Assembly: GCA_029266475.1 (NCBI GenBank)
Contig: JAQSWU010000006.1
Location: 1-52,573 of the forward strand
Length of the DNA stretch: 52,573 bases
Direction: 5' to 3'
Source: Rickettsiaceae bacterium
GTDB lineage: Bacteria > Pseudomonadota > Alphaproteobacteria > Rickettsiales > Rickettsiaceae
Positions 24,440-32,288 of the stretch are shown here, one piece after another. Made by a program: the position numbers and the translations under genes. Below the pieces are notes generated by a model. The model was given only the letters and a program-made list of their open reading frames with translations, did not search any database and had not been told where the DNA came from. How positions within the stretch are numbered: position 1 is the first letter of the stretch; every line of letters starts with the position of its first letter.

Positions 24440-25432
24440 TTGGTACTTAAATTGAACGTCATTGAGAAAATTAACGCTGAACTCAAAGATGATATAGCAG
24501 CTTTAAATGCTCTTATCTTACAGTGCATTAAAAGTGATACCGAACTTATAGAAGCTGTCGGAAGTCACTTAATCAATGCAGGTGGGAAAAGGGTGAGACC
24601 AATATTGACGCTTATCTGCGCTAAATTATTTGGTTATCAAGGCACCCTACATATAAATCTTGCTGCTTCGGTAGAATTTATCCATACCGCAACATTGCTG
24701 CATGATGATGTTGTTGATGAGAGTACTGTGCGCCGTTCAATTCCAACCGCCAATGTAATTTGGGGCAGTAAAGCGAGTATCCTTGTGGGTGATTTTCTTT
24801 TTAGCCAAGCCTTTATTCAAATGGTTCATGGGAACTCTATAAGAGCTCTTGAGAGCCTCTCTCAAGCTGCTTCCTTAATTACTGAAGGTGAAGTAATGCA
24901 GCTTACCAATATTCATGATATTGATATGCTGGAGGAAGATTACTTTAAAGTTATTAGATGCAAAACGGCTGAGCTTTTTGCAACTTCTTGTGAAATTGGT
25001 GGAATCATCTCTAACAAAGATGAAAATACTCTTGCTATCATAAAGGAATACGGTAAAAATTTAGGTCTTATTTTCCAGTTAACTGATGATCTACTAGATT
25101 ATTTTGCTTCACAAAAAGAGTTAGGTAAAACCCCTGGCGCTGATTTTAGGGAAGGAAAAGTTACTCTCCCTGTAATATATGCGTACCAAAGAGGCACAGA
25201 TGAAGAGAGGAATTTTTGGCGCCGAACTATGGTTGAACTTAAACAAGCTGAAGGCGACCTTGAAAAAGCAATTGAACTCATGCTTAAATACGATGTAGAA
25301 GCGCTTACCTCTGAAAAAATCAAAACGCTAAAGAAAGAGGCATCAACCCTACTCTCTAAGTTACCTTTTGACAATATCTATAAAAGTTTCCTTTATGAGT
25401 TAATAGATTTTATAGTAGTTCGTAGGAAATAA
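24440..25432 (+). CDS. ispB: Polyprenyl (octaprenyl) diphosphate synthase
   Basis: The enzyme elongates farnesyl diphosphate with isopentenyl units to make the ubiquinone side chain or related long prenyl carriers. The 330 residues carry both aspartate motifs, HDDVVDES (DDxxD at 89-93) and LTDDLLDY (216-220), plus GGKRVRP near residue 49 and GDFLFSQAF at 117. The length fits IspB. Chain length is set by residues before the first motif and cannot be assigned firmly by eye. The start is a TTG at 24440 preceded by AAGGA at short spacing; no ATG fits. It is monocistronic, and the downstream gap is filled with repeats. Confidence 0.93.
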   Translation: MVLKLNVIEKINAELKDDIAALNALILQCIKSDTELIEAVGSHLINAGGKRVRPILTLICAKLFGYQGTLHINLAASVEFIHTATLLHDDVVDESTVRRSIPTANVIWGSKASILVGDFLFSQAFIQMVHGNSIRALESLSQAASLITEGEVMQLTNIHDIDMLEEDYFKVIRCKTAELFATSCEIGGIISNKDENTLAIIKEYGKNLGLIFQLTDDLLDYFASQKELGKTPGADFREGKVTLPVIYAYQRGTDEERNFWRRTMVELKQAEGDLEKAIELMLKYDVEALTSEKIKTLKKEASTLLSKLPFDNIYKSFLYELIDFIVVRRK

Positions 25433-25456
25433 ACTTCTTTCGAGACTTGCTTATAG

Positions 25457-25554
25457 TAACCTGAGTTATGGATAAGAGAATTTGTATATTATTTCTCTCA
25501 AAGGCTCTATTTGATAAAAAAAGCTACTAAATTTTTTATCCATAGTTCAGGTTA
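25457..25554. repeat. 98-bp inverted-repeat element (family 3), full copy
   Basis: Inverted ends TAACCTGAGTTATGGATAA (25457-25475) and TTATCCATAGTTCAGGTTA (25536-25554) match at 17 of 19 positions and start and finish with TA, consistent with a TA target duplication. It has no coding capacity. A single left end recurs at 34865-34885. The size and ends are MITE-like. Confidence 0.7.
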
Positions 25555-25559
25555 GTAGG

Positions 25560-25779
25560 GAATTTGAAGAAGACCTGGAAGGCAGAACCGCAAGGTGCTT
25601 ATAGGTACATGAGGATTCGAGTACGGAACCTATAATGAAATTAGTTGAGTTGTGGTACTAGAAATAACGAGCGCAGCGTGAGAGTAATACGTAAGCGAGG
25701 AATGACGACGTACCACACTTTAAATAAATTTACTATATATACAAACTCGCAGCAGAAGTAAAGTTCTCACAAAGAAGTA
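25560..25779 (+). repeat. Dispersed repeat family 2, copy B, split by a palindromic element
   Basis: The left part (to 25630, GAAGACCTGG ... ATTCGAGTACGGAACC) and right part (25738 on, TATACAAACTCGCAGCAGAAG ... CACAAAGAAGT) align to the uninterrupted copy at 31692-31804. The family 1 element at 25631-25737 sits between them. It ends 8 bp from the era stop codon. Confidence 0.75.
25631..25737 (+). repeat. Palindromic element family 1, copy 2
   Basis: This 107-bp element has left arm TATAATGAAATTAGTTGAG and right arm AAATAAATTTACTATA. The core contains GAGCGCAGCG and CGTAAGCGAGG, which form an inner imperfect hairpin. It interrupts a family 2 repeat; comparison with the unoccupied copies at 31692 and 41644 marks the target as TA or TATA. 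Confidence 0.9.
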
Positions 25780-25787
25780 ATAACCTA

Positions 25788-26696
25788 CTATTCAGTCATT
25801 TTAAGTCCCATATAATCATACATAAACGGGTTATCTTCCCAGTTACTGCGCACCTTTACATAAAGATAAAGGTGCGCAGTAATATCTAAAGCTGACTCAA
25901 TTTCTTTACGGGCAGTTTCACTTATCTTTTTAATCATTCTACCTTTGTGGCCAAGTACTATCATTTTATGGCTATCGCGCGCTACATATATAACTTGGTG
26001 TATTATTGCCTCACCATTATCAAGATCTTGCCATTTTTCAGTTTCAACAGTAAGGTTATATGGTAACTCCTGGCTGAGGTTTAAGAATAATTGTTCTCTA
26101 GTTATTTCAGAAGCTAAAAACCGCATAGGAGCGCTTGTTACTTCGTCTTCTGAGTAAAGCCACTCGCTTTCAGTACAATTTGCTATTAGATATTCAGTTA
26201 ACTCATTACAATTAGTACCTTGCAGAGCTGATATTTCAAATATTTTTTGAGGTTTAATAATTGAATTAATTTCTTCTTTAACTACTTTTATTTGCTCATC
26301 TTTGGCTAAATCTTTTTTATTAAGTAATATTATTGGCTGTATATTATGCTCACTTAAGTAACTAAATATTTTCTTAATATCTTCGTCAATTGCTCTTGTA
26401 CTATCAACGATAACTGCTACAAAATCTGATCCAATAATGCTGGACCAAGCGGCTCTAACCATAGCCTTTTCTAGCTTTTTCTTAGGGGCAAAGATACCAG
26501 GTGTATCGATAAAAACTAGCTGTGTATCTTCAATCGTTAAAATGCCTGTAATCGATGAGCGAGTTGTTTGCACTTTAGGAGTAACAATGGAAATTTTTTG
26601 CCCGATTAAAGTATTAAGTAAAGTAGACTTACCAGCATTTGGTTTGCCAATAATACAGATCTGGCCAAATTTTTTACTCCCATTTTTTTTATTCAT
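25788..26696 (-). CDS. era: GTPase Era
   Basis: Era binds 16S rRNA and helps 30S assembly. The 302 residues have the full G domain: G1 GKPNAGKST (17-25), G3 DTPG (64-67) and G4 NKKD (126-129). The C-terminal KH domain has VLGHKGRMIKKI as the RNA-binding loop. Length is normal. It is the last gene of lepB-rnc-era, 13 bp after rnc, an arrangement common in proteobacteria. Oddly, codons for TAHLYLYVKVRSN near the C-terminus form a perfect 16-bp hairpin (25843-25882), listed separately. The start ATG at 26696 lacks a strong ribosome site (GAAAT...), and coupling to rnc is likely. Confidence 0.97.
   Translation of the reverse strand: MNKKNGSKKFGQICIIGKPNAGKSTLLNTLIGQKISIVTPKVQTTRSSITGILTIEDTQLVFIDTPGIFAPKKKLEKAMVRAAWSSIIGSDFVAVIVDSTRAIDEDIKKIFSYLSEHNIQPIILLNKKDLAKDEQIKVVKEEINSIIKPQKIFEISALQGTNCNELTEYLIANCTESEWLYSEDEVTSAPMRFLASEITREQLFLNLSQELPYNLTVETEKWQDLDNGEAIIHQVIYVARDSHKMIVLGHKGRMIKKISETARKEIESALDITAHLYLYVKVRSNWEDNPFMYDYMGLKMTE
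25843..25882. other. Perfect 16-bp hairpin inside era
   Basis: Positions 25843-25858 are the exact reverse complement of 25867-25882, with an 8-nt loop between. It encodes part of the conserved last beta strands of the Era KH domain, with no extra residues compared with the family. In mRNA it would be very stable and lies about 55 bp before the era stop. Confidence 0.8.
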
Positions 26697-26709
26697 TTAA
26701 GAAATACCT

Positions 26710-27411
26710 TTAAGAATTATTTGAAATTTTCTTGAGCAACAATTTCGCTGCCTCTTTTTCCGCTGCTTTCTTTGATTTACCCACACCAACAGCAGAAACG
26801 CCATCTACTTTTATTTGCACTTTAAAGAGAGGTGAATGCGAACTTCCTGTTTGCTCAACAACATCATATGATGGTATTGGTAATTTCCTTGCTTGTACCC
26901 ACTCTTGCAAAGCGCTTTTAGGATCTGCATAAAGTTCAACTGGCGAAGCTAAAACATCTTTCCATAGCTTGCTTATTACTTTTTTCACCTCTTCAAGGTT
27001 ACTGTCAAGATAAATTGCCCCAATTATTGCTTCCATGGCATTTTCAAGGTTATTCTCATTTAAGCGGCCACCACTTTTCTCTTCGCCTTCCGTCATTATT
27101 ATATATTCTGCCAGCTTAAGGGATTTTGCAATCTGGCTTATCTGCTCTTTACATACGAGGCTAGCACGAAGTTTAGCTAACATGCCTTCATCATATTCCG
27201 AATAACGATGATAAATAAGCTCTGAGATAACGAGATTTAATACAGAATCGCCTAAAAATTCTAATCGTTCATAATTGGATATCTTTGGCGAATTTTTTGC
27301 ATGTTGATTATGGTTTAATGAAGGGTGCGATAAAGCCTCAAAGATCAAGGCTTCATCTATGAAATTATATCCTAAAAGTTGTTCTAACGCCTGTATATTA
27401 TGCTTACCCAT
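26710..27411 (-). CDS. rnc: Ribonuclease III
   Basis: RNase III cuts double-stranded RNA in rRNA processing and mRNA decay. The 233 residues comprise the endonuclease domain with signature NYERLEFLGDSVLNL (46-60) and the second acidic motif NLENAMEAIIGAIYLD (about 120-135). A double-stranded-RNA-binding domain follows (about 160-230, ALQEWVQARKLPIPSY ... GVGKSKKAAEKEAAK). All catalytic acids are present. The start at 27411 overlaps the end of lepB by 8 bp, and era follows after 13 bp. It could in principle process the hairpin inside era mRNA, but that is speculation. Confidence 0.97.
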   Translation of the reverse strand: MGKHNIQALEQLLGYNFIDEALIFEALSHPSLNHNQHAKNSPKISNYERLEFLGDSVLNLVISELIYHRYSEYDEGMLAKLRASLVCKEQISQIAKSLKLAEYIIMTEGEEKSGGRLNENNLENAMEAIIGAIYLDSNLEEVKKVISKLWKDVLASPVELYADPKSALQEWVQARKLPIPSYDVVEQTGSSHSPLFKVQIKVDGVSAVGVGKSKKAAEKEAAKLLLKKISNNS

Positions 27412-28201
27412 TGCTAATATTTACAGAGTTAAAGAATCTTTTAAACCTAATTGAGCCAAACCAGTAACCTACTTGTTTAATCTGCTCACTAATTGTACTG
27501 TTAGTTAGCCATAATGGATGTTCGGTCGAGAAGAAGATTATTTGCGCTTTACCAATGAAATTTACAAAAGGAATGGTTCCAATCCATCTACTGTCTCCAG
27601 AGCAATCTCTGTTATCCCCTAAGAAAAAATAATGCCCTTCTGGCACGTAAAATTCTTGAGTATTATTAGCTTCTCCCTCAGATTCCCCCATAGAGTTATC
27701 AGCCATTTGTAGAATATGATAAGAAATACCATTATCCAAGGTTTCTAAATACTTATTGAAATTATTGCCCTTTTTATCGCTAACTTTATCTACAAGCTTC
27801 CTCTGCATTGGCTTGTCATTTATATAAACAACACCCCTAATTAATTGCACCTTATCACCAGGGAGTCCGATTAGTCTTTTAACATATCTTTTCTCCATAC
27901 TATGGGCAGGCCAGAAAATTACTACATCTCCCCTGCTGGGAGCTTTCTCTAAGATTCGTCCTTTGAATAAGTCAGGGCTAAACGGGAAGGAATGCTTACT
28001 ATAGCCATAGCTAAATTTTGTTGTAAAAATATAATCTCCTTCAAGGAGAGTATCTTCCATTGATGTAGAAGGGATATAAAATGGTTCAAAAGCAAATGTT
28101 CTAATAACTAATGCTATTAATATTATGCTTAATATAGATTTTAATTCGTAAATTAAATCTACTTTTGCCGAAGGTTTTTTCTCTAAGTTATTTTTATCCA
28201 T
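27404..28201 (-). CDS. lepB: Signal peptidase I
   Basis: LepB removes signal peptides from exported proteins at the outer face of the inner membrane. The 265 residues have an N-terminal membrane helix (about 20-38), the serine motif PSTSMEDTLLEGDY (S47 nucleophile) and the lysine motif YVKRLIGLPGD (K107 general base). The later conserved GDNRDCSGDSR is also present (about residue 200). Length and motifs are typical. It heads the lepB-rnc-era operon. The upstream 313-bp gap (28202-28514) must hold its promoter, though none is clear by eye. Confidence 0.97.
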   Translation of the reverse strand: MDKNNLEKKPSAKVDLIYELKSILSIILIALVIRTFAFEPFYIPSTSMEDTLLEGDYIFTTKFSYGYSKHSFPFSPDLFKGRILEKAPSRGDVVIFWPAHSMEKRYVKRLIGLPGDKVQLIRGVVYINDKPMQRKLVDKVSDKKGNNFNKYLETLDNGISYHILQMADNSMGESEGEANNTQEFYVPEGHYFFLGDNRDCSGDSRWIGTIPFVNFIGKAQIIFFSTEHPLWLTNSTISEQIKQVGYWFGSIRFKRFFNSVNISNG

Positions 28202-28514
28202 TTATCATCCTAAATCTGTAGCGAGTAAAGCTAATCAAATATATTAGCTGCGTCAATTGAGGGATTTTATACAATAATTATTTAAAATGCAAATTAAATA
28301 CTATTTTAGTCTACAATTTAGATCAAGATTATTAACATTTTAACCCCTTAAGACTTAAATTTGAACCATATTACTGTTAAATAGCCGCTATACAGGGAAT
28401 GCCTCCCAAAATAATATTTTTATTAAAATGTATAAATTTTTTATTAAAGCTCTTAGCGCTAGGGAAATTTCTTGTATAACTTTTAAACATAGAATTAAAA
28501 ATGGTTAAGGGACA
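28202..28514. other. Gene-free stretch between lepB and the capsid genes
   Basis: This is AT-rich sequence between the divergent lepB and prohead protease genes. No repeat family, RNA or further gene was recognised; it should contain promoters for both directions. Confidence 0.4.
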
Positions 28515-29081
28515 ATGGTAAATATTCCTAATTTCGAACAAAAGTTCTATGCACTTAAATCGAGCAGTATAGGCCTTGAAGGCTGCCGTATTAAGGGCTA
28601 TGCAAGTGTTTTTAACGTCATAGATAACCACAGTGACCTTATCGTTAAGGGAGCGTTTGAGAACTCGATAAAGAAGCATTTTCGAGATACTTCGATCAAA
28701 CTTTTGTGGCAACATAATCAGGCTGAGCCAATTGGAGTTATCGATGAGCTATATGAAGACGAGATAGGGCTTTTTATGACAGCCTCGATTAATAATCATA
28801 CTCAACGTGGTAGAGAGGTTATCTCTCTAATCCAGCAGAAGGCTATTAACGGTCTTAGTATCGGCTTTAAAATAGAAGATGTTGACTATGATAAGCAAGG
28901 TATTAGAGTAATTAAAAAAGTCGATTTATGGGAAGTTAGTATTGTTACGTTTCCAGCGAACGAACATGCCCAAATAAATTCTTTAGAGAAAAATATTAGC
29001 AAGTACGATTGTGGTCATAGGCTTGAACAAACCTTTAATCACGCGCTTAATATCATCTCTAAAATGAATATCAACTTCTAA
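28515..29081 (+). CDS. HK97-type prohead protease (GTA g4-like)
   Basis: This 188-residue protease of the HK97/U35 group matures the capsid by trimming the major head protein. It opens with SIGLEGCRIKGYASVFNVIDNHSDLIVKGAF, the family's usual first strands. The catalytic His segment is LWQHNQAEPIGV, and the Ser segment is INGLSIGFKIED. Length fits the family. The ATG at 28515 follows AAGGGACA. The major capsid gene follows after 22 bp. The order protease, capsid, connector, adaptor, DUF3168 equals genes 4 to 8 of the Rhodobacter gene transfer agent. Terminase and portal genes are absent, so this is either a GTA relic or a prophage fragment. Confidence 0.88.
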   Translation: MVNIPNFEQKFYALKSSSIGLEGCRIKGYASVFNVIDNHSDLIVKGAFENSIKKHFRDTSIKLLWQHNQAEPIGVIDELYEDEIGLFMTASINNHTQRGREVISLIQQKAINGLSIGFKIEDVDYDKQGIRVIKKVDLWEVSIVTFPANEHAQINSLEKNISKYDCGHRLEQTFNHALNIISKMNINF

Positions 29082-29103
29082 CATTTAAAAAAGGAGGATC
29101 ATC

Positions 29104-30201
29104 ATGGAAAATGTTATATCAACTGTAAATAAAATCGCCAAGGAATGGGAGGAATTCCAGACTAAAGCGGCACAACTTACTAAAACACCAAATACATTAA
29201 CCAAATTAGAAAATGAAATGAAAAATTACGCTGATAAATTAAGTCAAATAGAGACTTACCTAAATAGACCATCTAATATCATTGAAGAAAAAAATTATGG
29301 AGTAGAGAATTTTATTCGCTTTGGCGAGCAGTCTCATTTAGAGTCAAAAAGCTTAAACTCAGCAAAAGATGACGAAGGCGGATTTCTTGTTACGCCTACT
29401 CTACATAATAAGATAATTAACCTTGTCACTCAACAAACTCCAATGAGGAAGCTTGCATCAGTAGAGACCATATCTTCTAATGCTTTAGACCTTTTAATCG
29501 AGGATAATAACTTTAGTTATGGCTGGGTTGCAGAAACTGCTGAAAGACCAGTAACAGATACAGCAAAATTAGCTCGAAAAAGAATTCTTGTACATGAATT
29601 ATACGCCCAGCCAAAAGCTTCACAAAGGTTGATTGACGATGCAGAAATCAACATCGAGCAATGGCTTATCGAGCGCCTTAGCGAGATCTTTGCAGCAGCA
29701 GAAAATACAGCATTTATAAATGGCGATGGTAATGCTAAGCCTAAAGGTATTTTAAAATATGATGCAAATATTGTAGAGCAGATTGCAGCAACTGAAAGTT
29801 CTAAACTTTCAGTTGAAGATTTAATTAAGCTAATGCATTCCTTACCAGAAAATTTTAGCAAAAATGCTACTTTCTTAATGAATAGGAAGACGCTGACCGA
29901 GATTCAAAAATTACAGGATAAAGTTGGCAGATTTATCTGGCAACCGGCAATCTCTGAAGCAATACCAGAGACATTGTTCGGTATGCCAGTTATAACTTGC
30001 GCCGAAATGCCTGATATAGCTGAGAATAGTCTTTCAATTGCACTTGCAGACTTTAAAGCAGCATATAAGATAGTTGATAGAAGTGGAATGTCACTTGTAC
30101 GTGATCCTTATACTGAAAAACCTTTTGTCAAATTTTATGCAGCAAGAAGAGTTGGCGGCGAAGTATTGAATAATAATGCCATTAAATTACTAAAATTTTA
30201 G
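29104..30201 (+). CDS. HK97-fold major capsid protein (GTA g5-like)
   Basis: The 365-residue protein forms the head shell. It has an N-terminal coiled-coil scaffold (about 1-65, LTKLENEMKNYADKLSQIE). The mature domain begins about residue 85 and includes SAKDDEGGFLVTPTLHNKII, the usual start after protease cleavage. Then come FSYGWVAETAERP, LYAQPKASQRLIDDAEINIE, FINGDGNAKPKGIL and the closing YKIVDRSGMSLVRDPYTEKPF. The gene is intact. Its ribosome site AAGGAGG is the strongest seen in the window, fitting a protein once or still made in quantity. A palindromic element lies 45 bp downstream and separates it from the connector gene. Confidence 0.92.
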   Translation: MENVISTVNKIAKEWEEFQTKAAQLTKTPNTLTKLENEMKNYADKLSQIETYLNRPSNIIEEKNYGVENFIRFGEQSHLESKSLNSAKDDEGGFLVTPTLHNKIINLVTQQTPMRKLASVETISSNALDLLIEDNNFSYGWVAETAERPVTDTAKLARKRILVHELYAQPKASQRLIDDAEINIEQWLIERLSEIFAAAENTAFINGDGNAKPKGILKYDANIVEQIAATESSKLSVEDLIKLMHSLPENFSKNATFLMNRKTLTEIQKLQDKVGRFIWQPAISEAIPETLFGMPVITCAEMPDIAENSLSIALADFKAAYKIVDRSGMSLVRDPYTEKPFVKFYAARRVGGEVLNNNAIKLLKF

Positions 30202-30246
30202 AATATTTCGTGACATTGATCTAAGTGAAATGGTTACAAGAAAGTC

Positions 30247-30353
30247 TATAGTAAATTTATTTGAAGTGTGGTACGTCGTCATTCCTCGCTTACGTATTAC
30301 TCATACGCTGCGCTCGTTATTTCTAGTACCACAACTCAACTAATTTCACTATA
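30247..30353 (-). repeat. Palindromic element family 1, copy 3
   Basis: This 107-bp copy is in reverse orientation, with TATAGTAAATTTATTTG at one end and CTAATTTCACTATA at the other and the GAGCGCAGCG core between. It sits in the 203-bp gap between the capsid gene and the connector gene, breaking what is normally a tight gene cluster. Confidence 0.9.
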
Positions 30354-30404
30354 TAGGATTATAGCTTTCCTGTTTTAGCATTAATCTAATAATTAGCATC
30401 AACA

Positions 30405-30929
30405 ATGAACCAATATAAAATTATAAAAAATACTTATTCGCCTATTATTTCTCTTGAGGATTTGAAAAATTTTCTTCGAGTCACGCAAGACCAAGATGAT
30501 AAAACTATCGTTAATATGCGCCTTGCTGCGCAAGATGTGGCCGAAAAATATACAGGCTTTACGCTTTCAGTCAAAGAAGTTTTATATGATATTTGTGCAA
30601 ATGTTAATCGAGTAGATTTACCATATTTTCCGGTAAGTGAAATTGTATCAATTCAATATTCCAAGGAAGCACAAGAAGTTATAAACCTTCATTCCAGTTA
30701 TGAGATAAGCGAATATGAAAGATGTATTTTCATTGATAAATCTCTGGTTGGTAAGAACCTGCAAATTCATTATTTAGCAGGCTACAAAGACTCAAGTAAA
30801 ATAGCTCCTTCAATTATTCAGGGAATAATGCTTCATGTAGCTGAGATGTATGATCGAAATTTAATTTCAAGCATACTGCCAGATAGCGTAAAGACATTAT
30901 ATTCACCATATATAAAATACAAAATATGA
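30405..30929 (+). CDS. Head-tail connector protein (GTA g6 / HK97 gp6-like)
   Basis: This 174-residue protein begins with the usual gp6-like helices: PIISLEDLKNFLRVTQDQDDKTIVNMRLAAQDVAEKYTGF (read in parts). Here SLEDLKNFLRV and the following aspartates are the family signature for phage connector proteins that form a ring under the portal. The C-terminal third has IIQGIMLHVAEMYDRN, also typical. The reading frame is intact. The next gene overlaps its stop by 4 bases (ATGA). Family membership is inferred from these segments and from gene order after the capsid. Confidence 0.82.
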   Translation: MNQYKIIKNTYSPIISLEDLKNFLRVTQDQDDKTIVNMRLAAQDVAEKYTGFTLSVKEVLYDICANVNRVDLPYFPVSEIVSIQYSKEAQEVINLHSSYEISEYERCIFIDKSLVGKNLQIHYLAGYKDSSKIAPSIIQGIMLHVAEMYDRNLISSILPDSVKTLYSPYIKYKI

Positions 30930-31258
30930 CTAAATTATTAGCTAGTAGATTAAGACATAAAATTACTTTTTTAAAAAAGAAAATTCAAGACTCTTTTGCC
31001 GAAGAAATTTGGCAGGAAAAGTTTGAAACATTTGCAGAAATTTTACCGCTTGATGAGCGCAGCTATAATTATATTGAAAATTTTAATTTTGGCCAATTAG
31101 TAACTGAGTCTTTATTTATTTTTCGAGTAAGATTTACCGAACTTCCATCAAGCAAGCTCAGAATTAAATATAATAATCGCTTGTTCGAGATAAAGAAAAT
31201 AACAAATGTTGAAGAAAGGAATCTTGTCTTAAGTATTTTAGCAGTGGAGATTATATAG
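30926..31258 (+). CDS. Head-tail adaptor protein (GTA g7-like)
   Basis: The 110-residue product matches the size and pattern of phage head-closure/adaptor proteins (SPP1 gp16 type). It starts LLASRLRHKITFLKKK, contains WQEKFETFAEILPLDERS, and ends with the RIKYNNRLFEIKKITNVEERN strand typical of the group. It overlaps the previous gene by 4 bases and its stop codon directly abuts the next start, so the three are translationally coupled. It is intact. The assignment is by pattern and order. Confidence 0.8.
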   Translation: MTKLLASRLRHKITFLKKKIQDSFAEEIWQEKFETFAEILPLDERSYNYIENFNFGQLVTESLFIFRVRFTELPSSKLRIKYNNRLFEIKKITNVEERNLVLSILAVEII

Positions 31259-31654
31259 ATGCTGGATTATATTTATAAATTTAAAGAGATGCTATATGAA
31301 CTTATCATGCAAAATGAATATTTGAAAACCCATACTAACGGCGTATTTTTAAATATTCAACAAGATGCAAAATATCCATATATTCTAATTAGCGATTTCA
31401 AAGCTAAAAGCATATCTTTACACGAGAGGAATCAGTATGATGCAGAATTTAATATAACAGTTTTTACTCGCACCCCAAACCCTATAGAGCTCATGAAGAT
31501 AGGGGAAAATATTGCAAAGATAGTGACAAGAGAATCTTTTAAAAGCGAATATTTTAACATTCTTAATATTAAAGCAGGAGGCTTTGAGATAAGCCCTGGC
31601 CATGACTTAATAACGACAAAGTTAGTTATAAGTTACAAAATGATTATTAGATAG
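31259..31654 (+). CDS. DUF3168 tail-terminator-like protein (GTA g8-like)
   Basis: This 131-residue protein has the features of DUF3168, which caps the tail tube in phages and GTAs: GVFLNIQQDAKYPYILISDF near residue 27, then YDAEFNITVFTRTPNPIEL and a closing GHDLITTKLVISYKM. It begins immediately after the adaptor stop. It is the last head/tail gene here. The major tail protein and tape-measure genes that should follow are absent and replaced by a family 2 repeat and nfeD. The frame is complete, which argues for selection or recent origin. Confidence 0.78.
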   Translation: MLDYIYKFKEMLYELIMQNEYLKTHTNGVFLNIQQDAKYPYILISDFKAKSISLHERNQYDAEFNITVFTRTPNPIELMKIGENIAKIVTRESFKSEYFNILNIKAGGFEISPGHDLITTKLVISYKMIIR

Positions 31655-31691
31655 ATCAATAGACTTCTATCAAAAACTCACTTGCTCAAAA

Positions 31692-31804
31692 GAATTTAAA
31701 GAAGACTTGGAACAAAGAACCCAAGTAGACTTATGTTATATGAGGATTCGAGTACTAAACCTGTATACAAGCTCGCAGCAGAAGTAGAGTTCTCACAAAG
31801 AAGT
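31692..31804 (+). repeat. Dispersed repeat family 2, copy C (uninterrupted)
   Basis: This is the best intact copy, from GAATTTAAAGAAGACTTGG to CACAAAGAAGTC. It corresponds to copy B with no insertion, giving the empty target site for the family 1 element (AACCTGTATACAAGC). Its right end touches the nfeD stop codon. It also contains a short open frame ending in TAG, whose meaning is unknown. Confidence 0.75.
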
Positions 31805-32266
31805 CTATTCTTTATAGGAGCAAATGAGAACATTTCCCATTACTTCTTTTATTACTAATACTTCTCCAACATTAGCCGTCCTAGTTTCAGTAGAGTTAAG
31901 AGTCGCGTTCATAATAGTTCCTGACCACTTAACTTGCCCAATAAGCCCTGGTATAATCTTATCTTTAACTACTACAACTTCATCACCAATCATATCATGG
32001 TAGGTATGTTTGGAATTCATCCTAGAGCTAAAGCGTTTTAAAGGCTTCCAGAGCAGAGCAAACCAAACGCAACTTGCAATAAGGAATATAGCGATTTGGC
32101 TATAGTGGCTTAGATCAAACCTTTCACTTGCAAGAACTATTGAGACGGTCAAACTACCTAAACCTAAAAATAAAAAGCCAAGGCCAGGTAATTTTATTAA
32201 TTCAATGAATATTAAAAAGAACCCTAGAATCATCCATATTTCTGAAGGTTGTATATTCCAATTCAT
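31805..32266 (-). CDS. NfeD-like membrane protein
   Basis: This 153-residue protein has two or three hydrophobic helices (about 11-50 and 56-74) followed by a soluble OB-fold (about 90-150, MIGDEVVVVKDKIIPGLIGQVKWSGTIMNA in part). That is the layout of short NfeD proteins. These usually work with SPFH/stomatin proteins in membrane quality control. An SPFH gene lies 760 bp away on the opposite strand, with a cytochrome c gene between, so the usual nfeD-SPFH operon has been broken up. The start at 32266 is an ATG with a weak upstream AGGAGAAAT ribosome site. Confidence 0.82.
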   Translation of the reverse strand: MNWNIQPSEIWMILGFFLIFIELIKLPGLGFLFLGLGSLTVSIVLASERFDLSHYSQIAIFLIASCVWFALLWKPLKRFSSRMNSKHTYHDMIGDEVVVVKDKIIPGLIGQVKWSGTIMNATLNSTETRTANVGEVLVIKEVMGNVLICSYKE

Positions 32267-32288
32267 ACTAAGAAATTTCTCCTAAATT

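Noticed and set aside
28515-31654. A complete prophage
   Set aside because: No terminase, portal, tail, lysis, integrase or attachment site is present, and both flanks are housekeeping genes; a GTA-type relic fits better.
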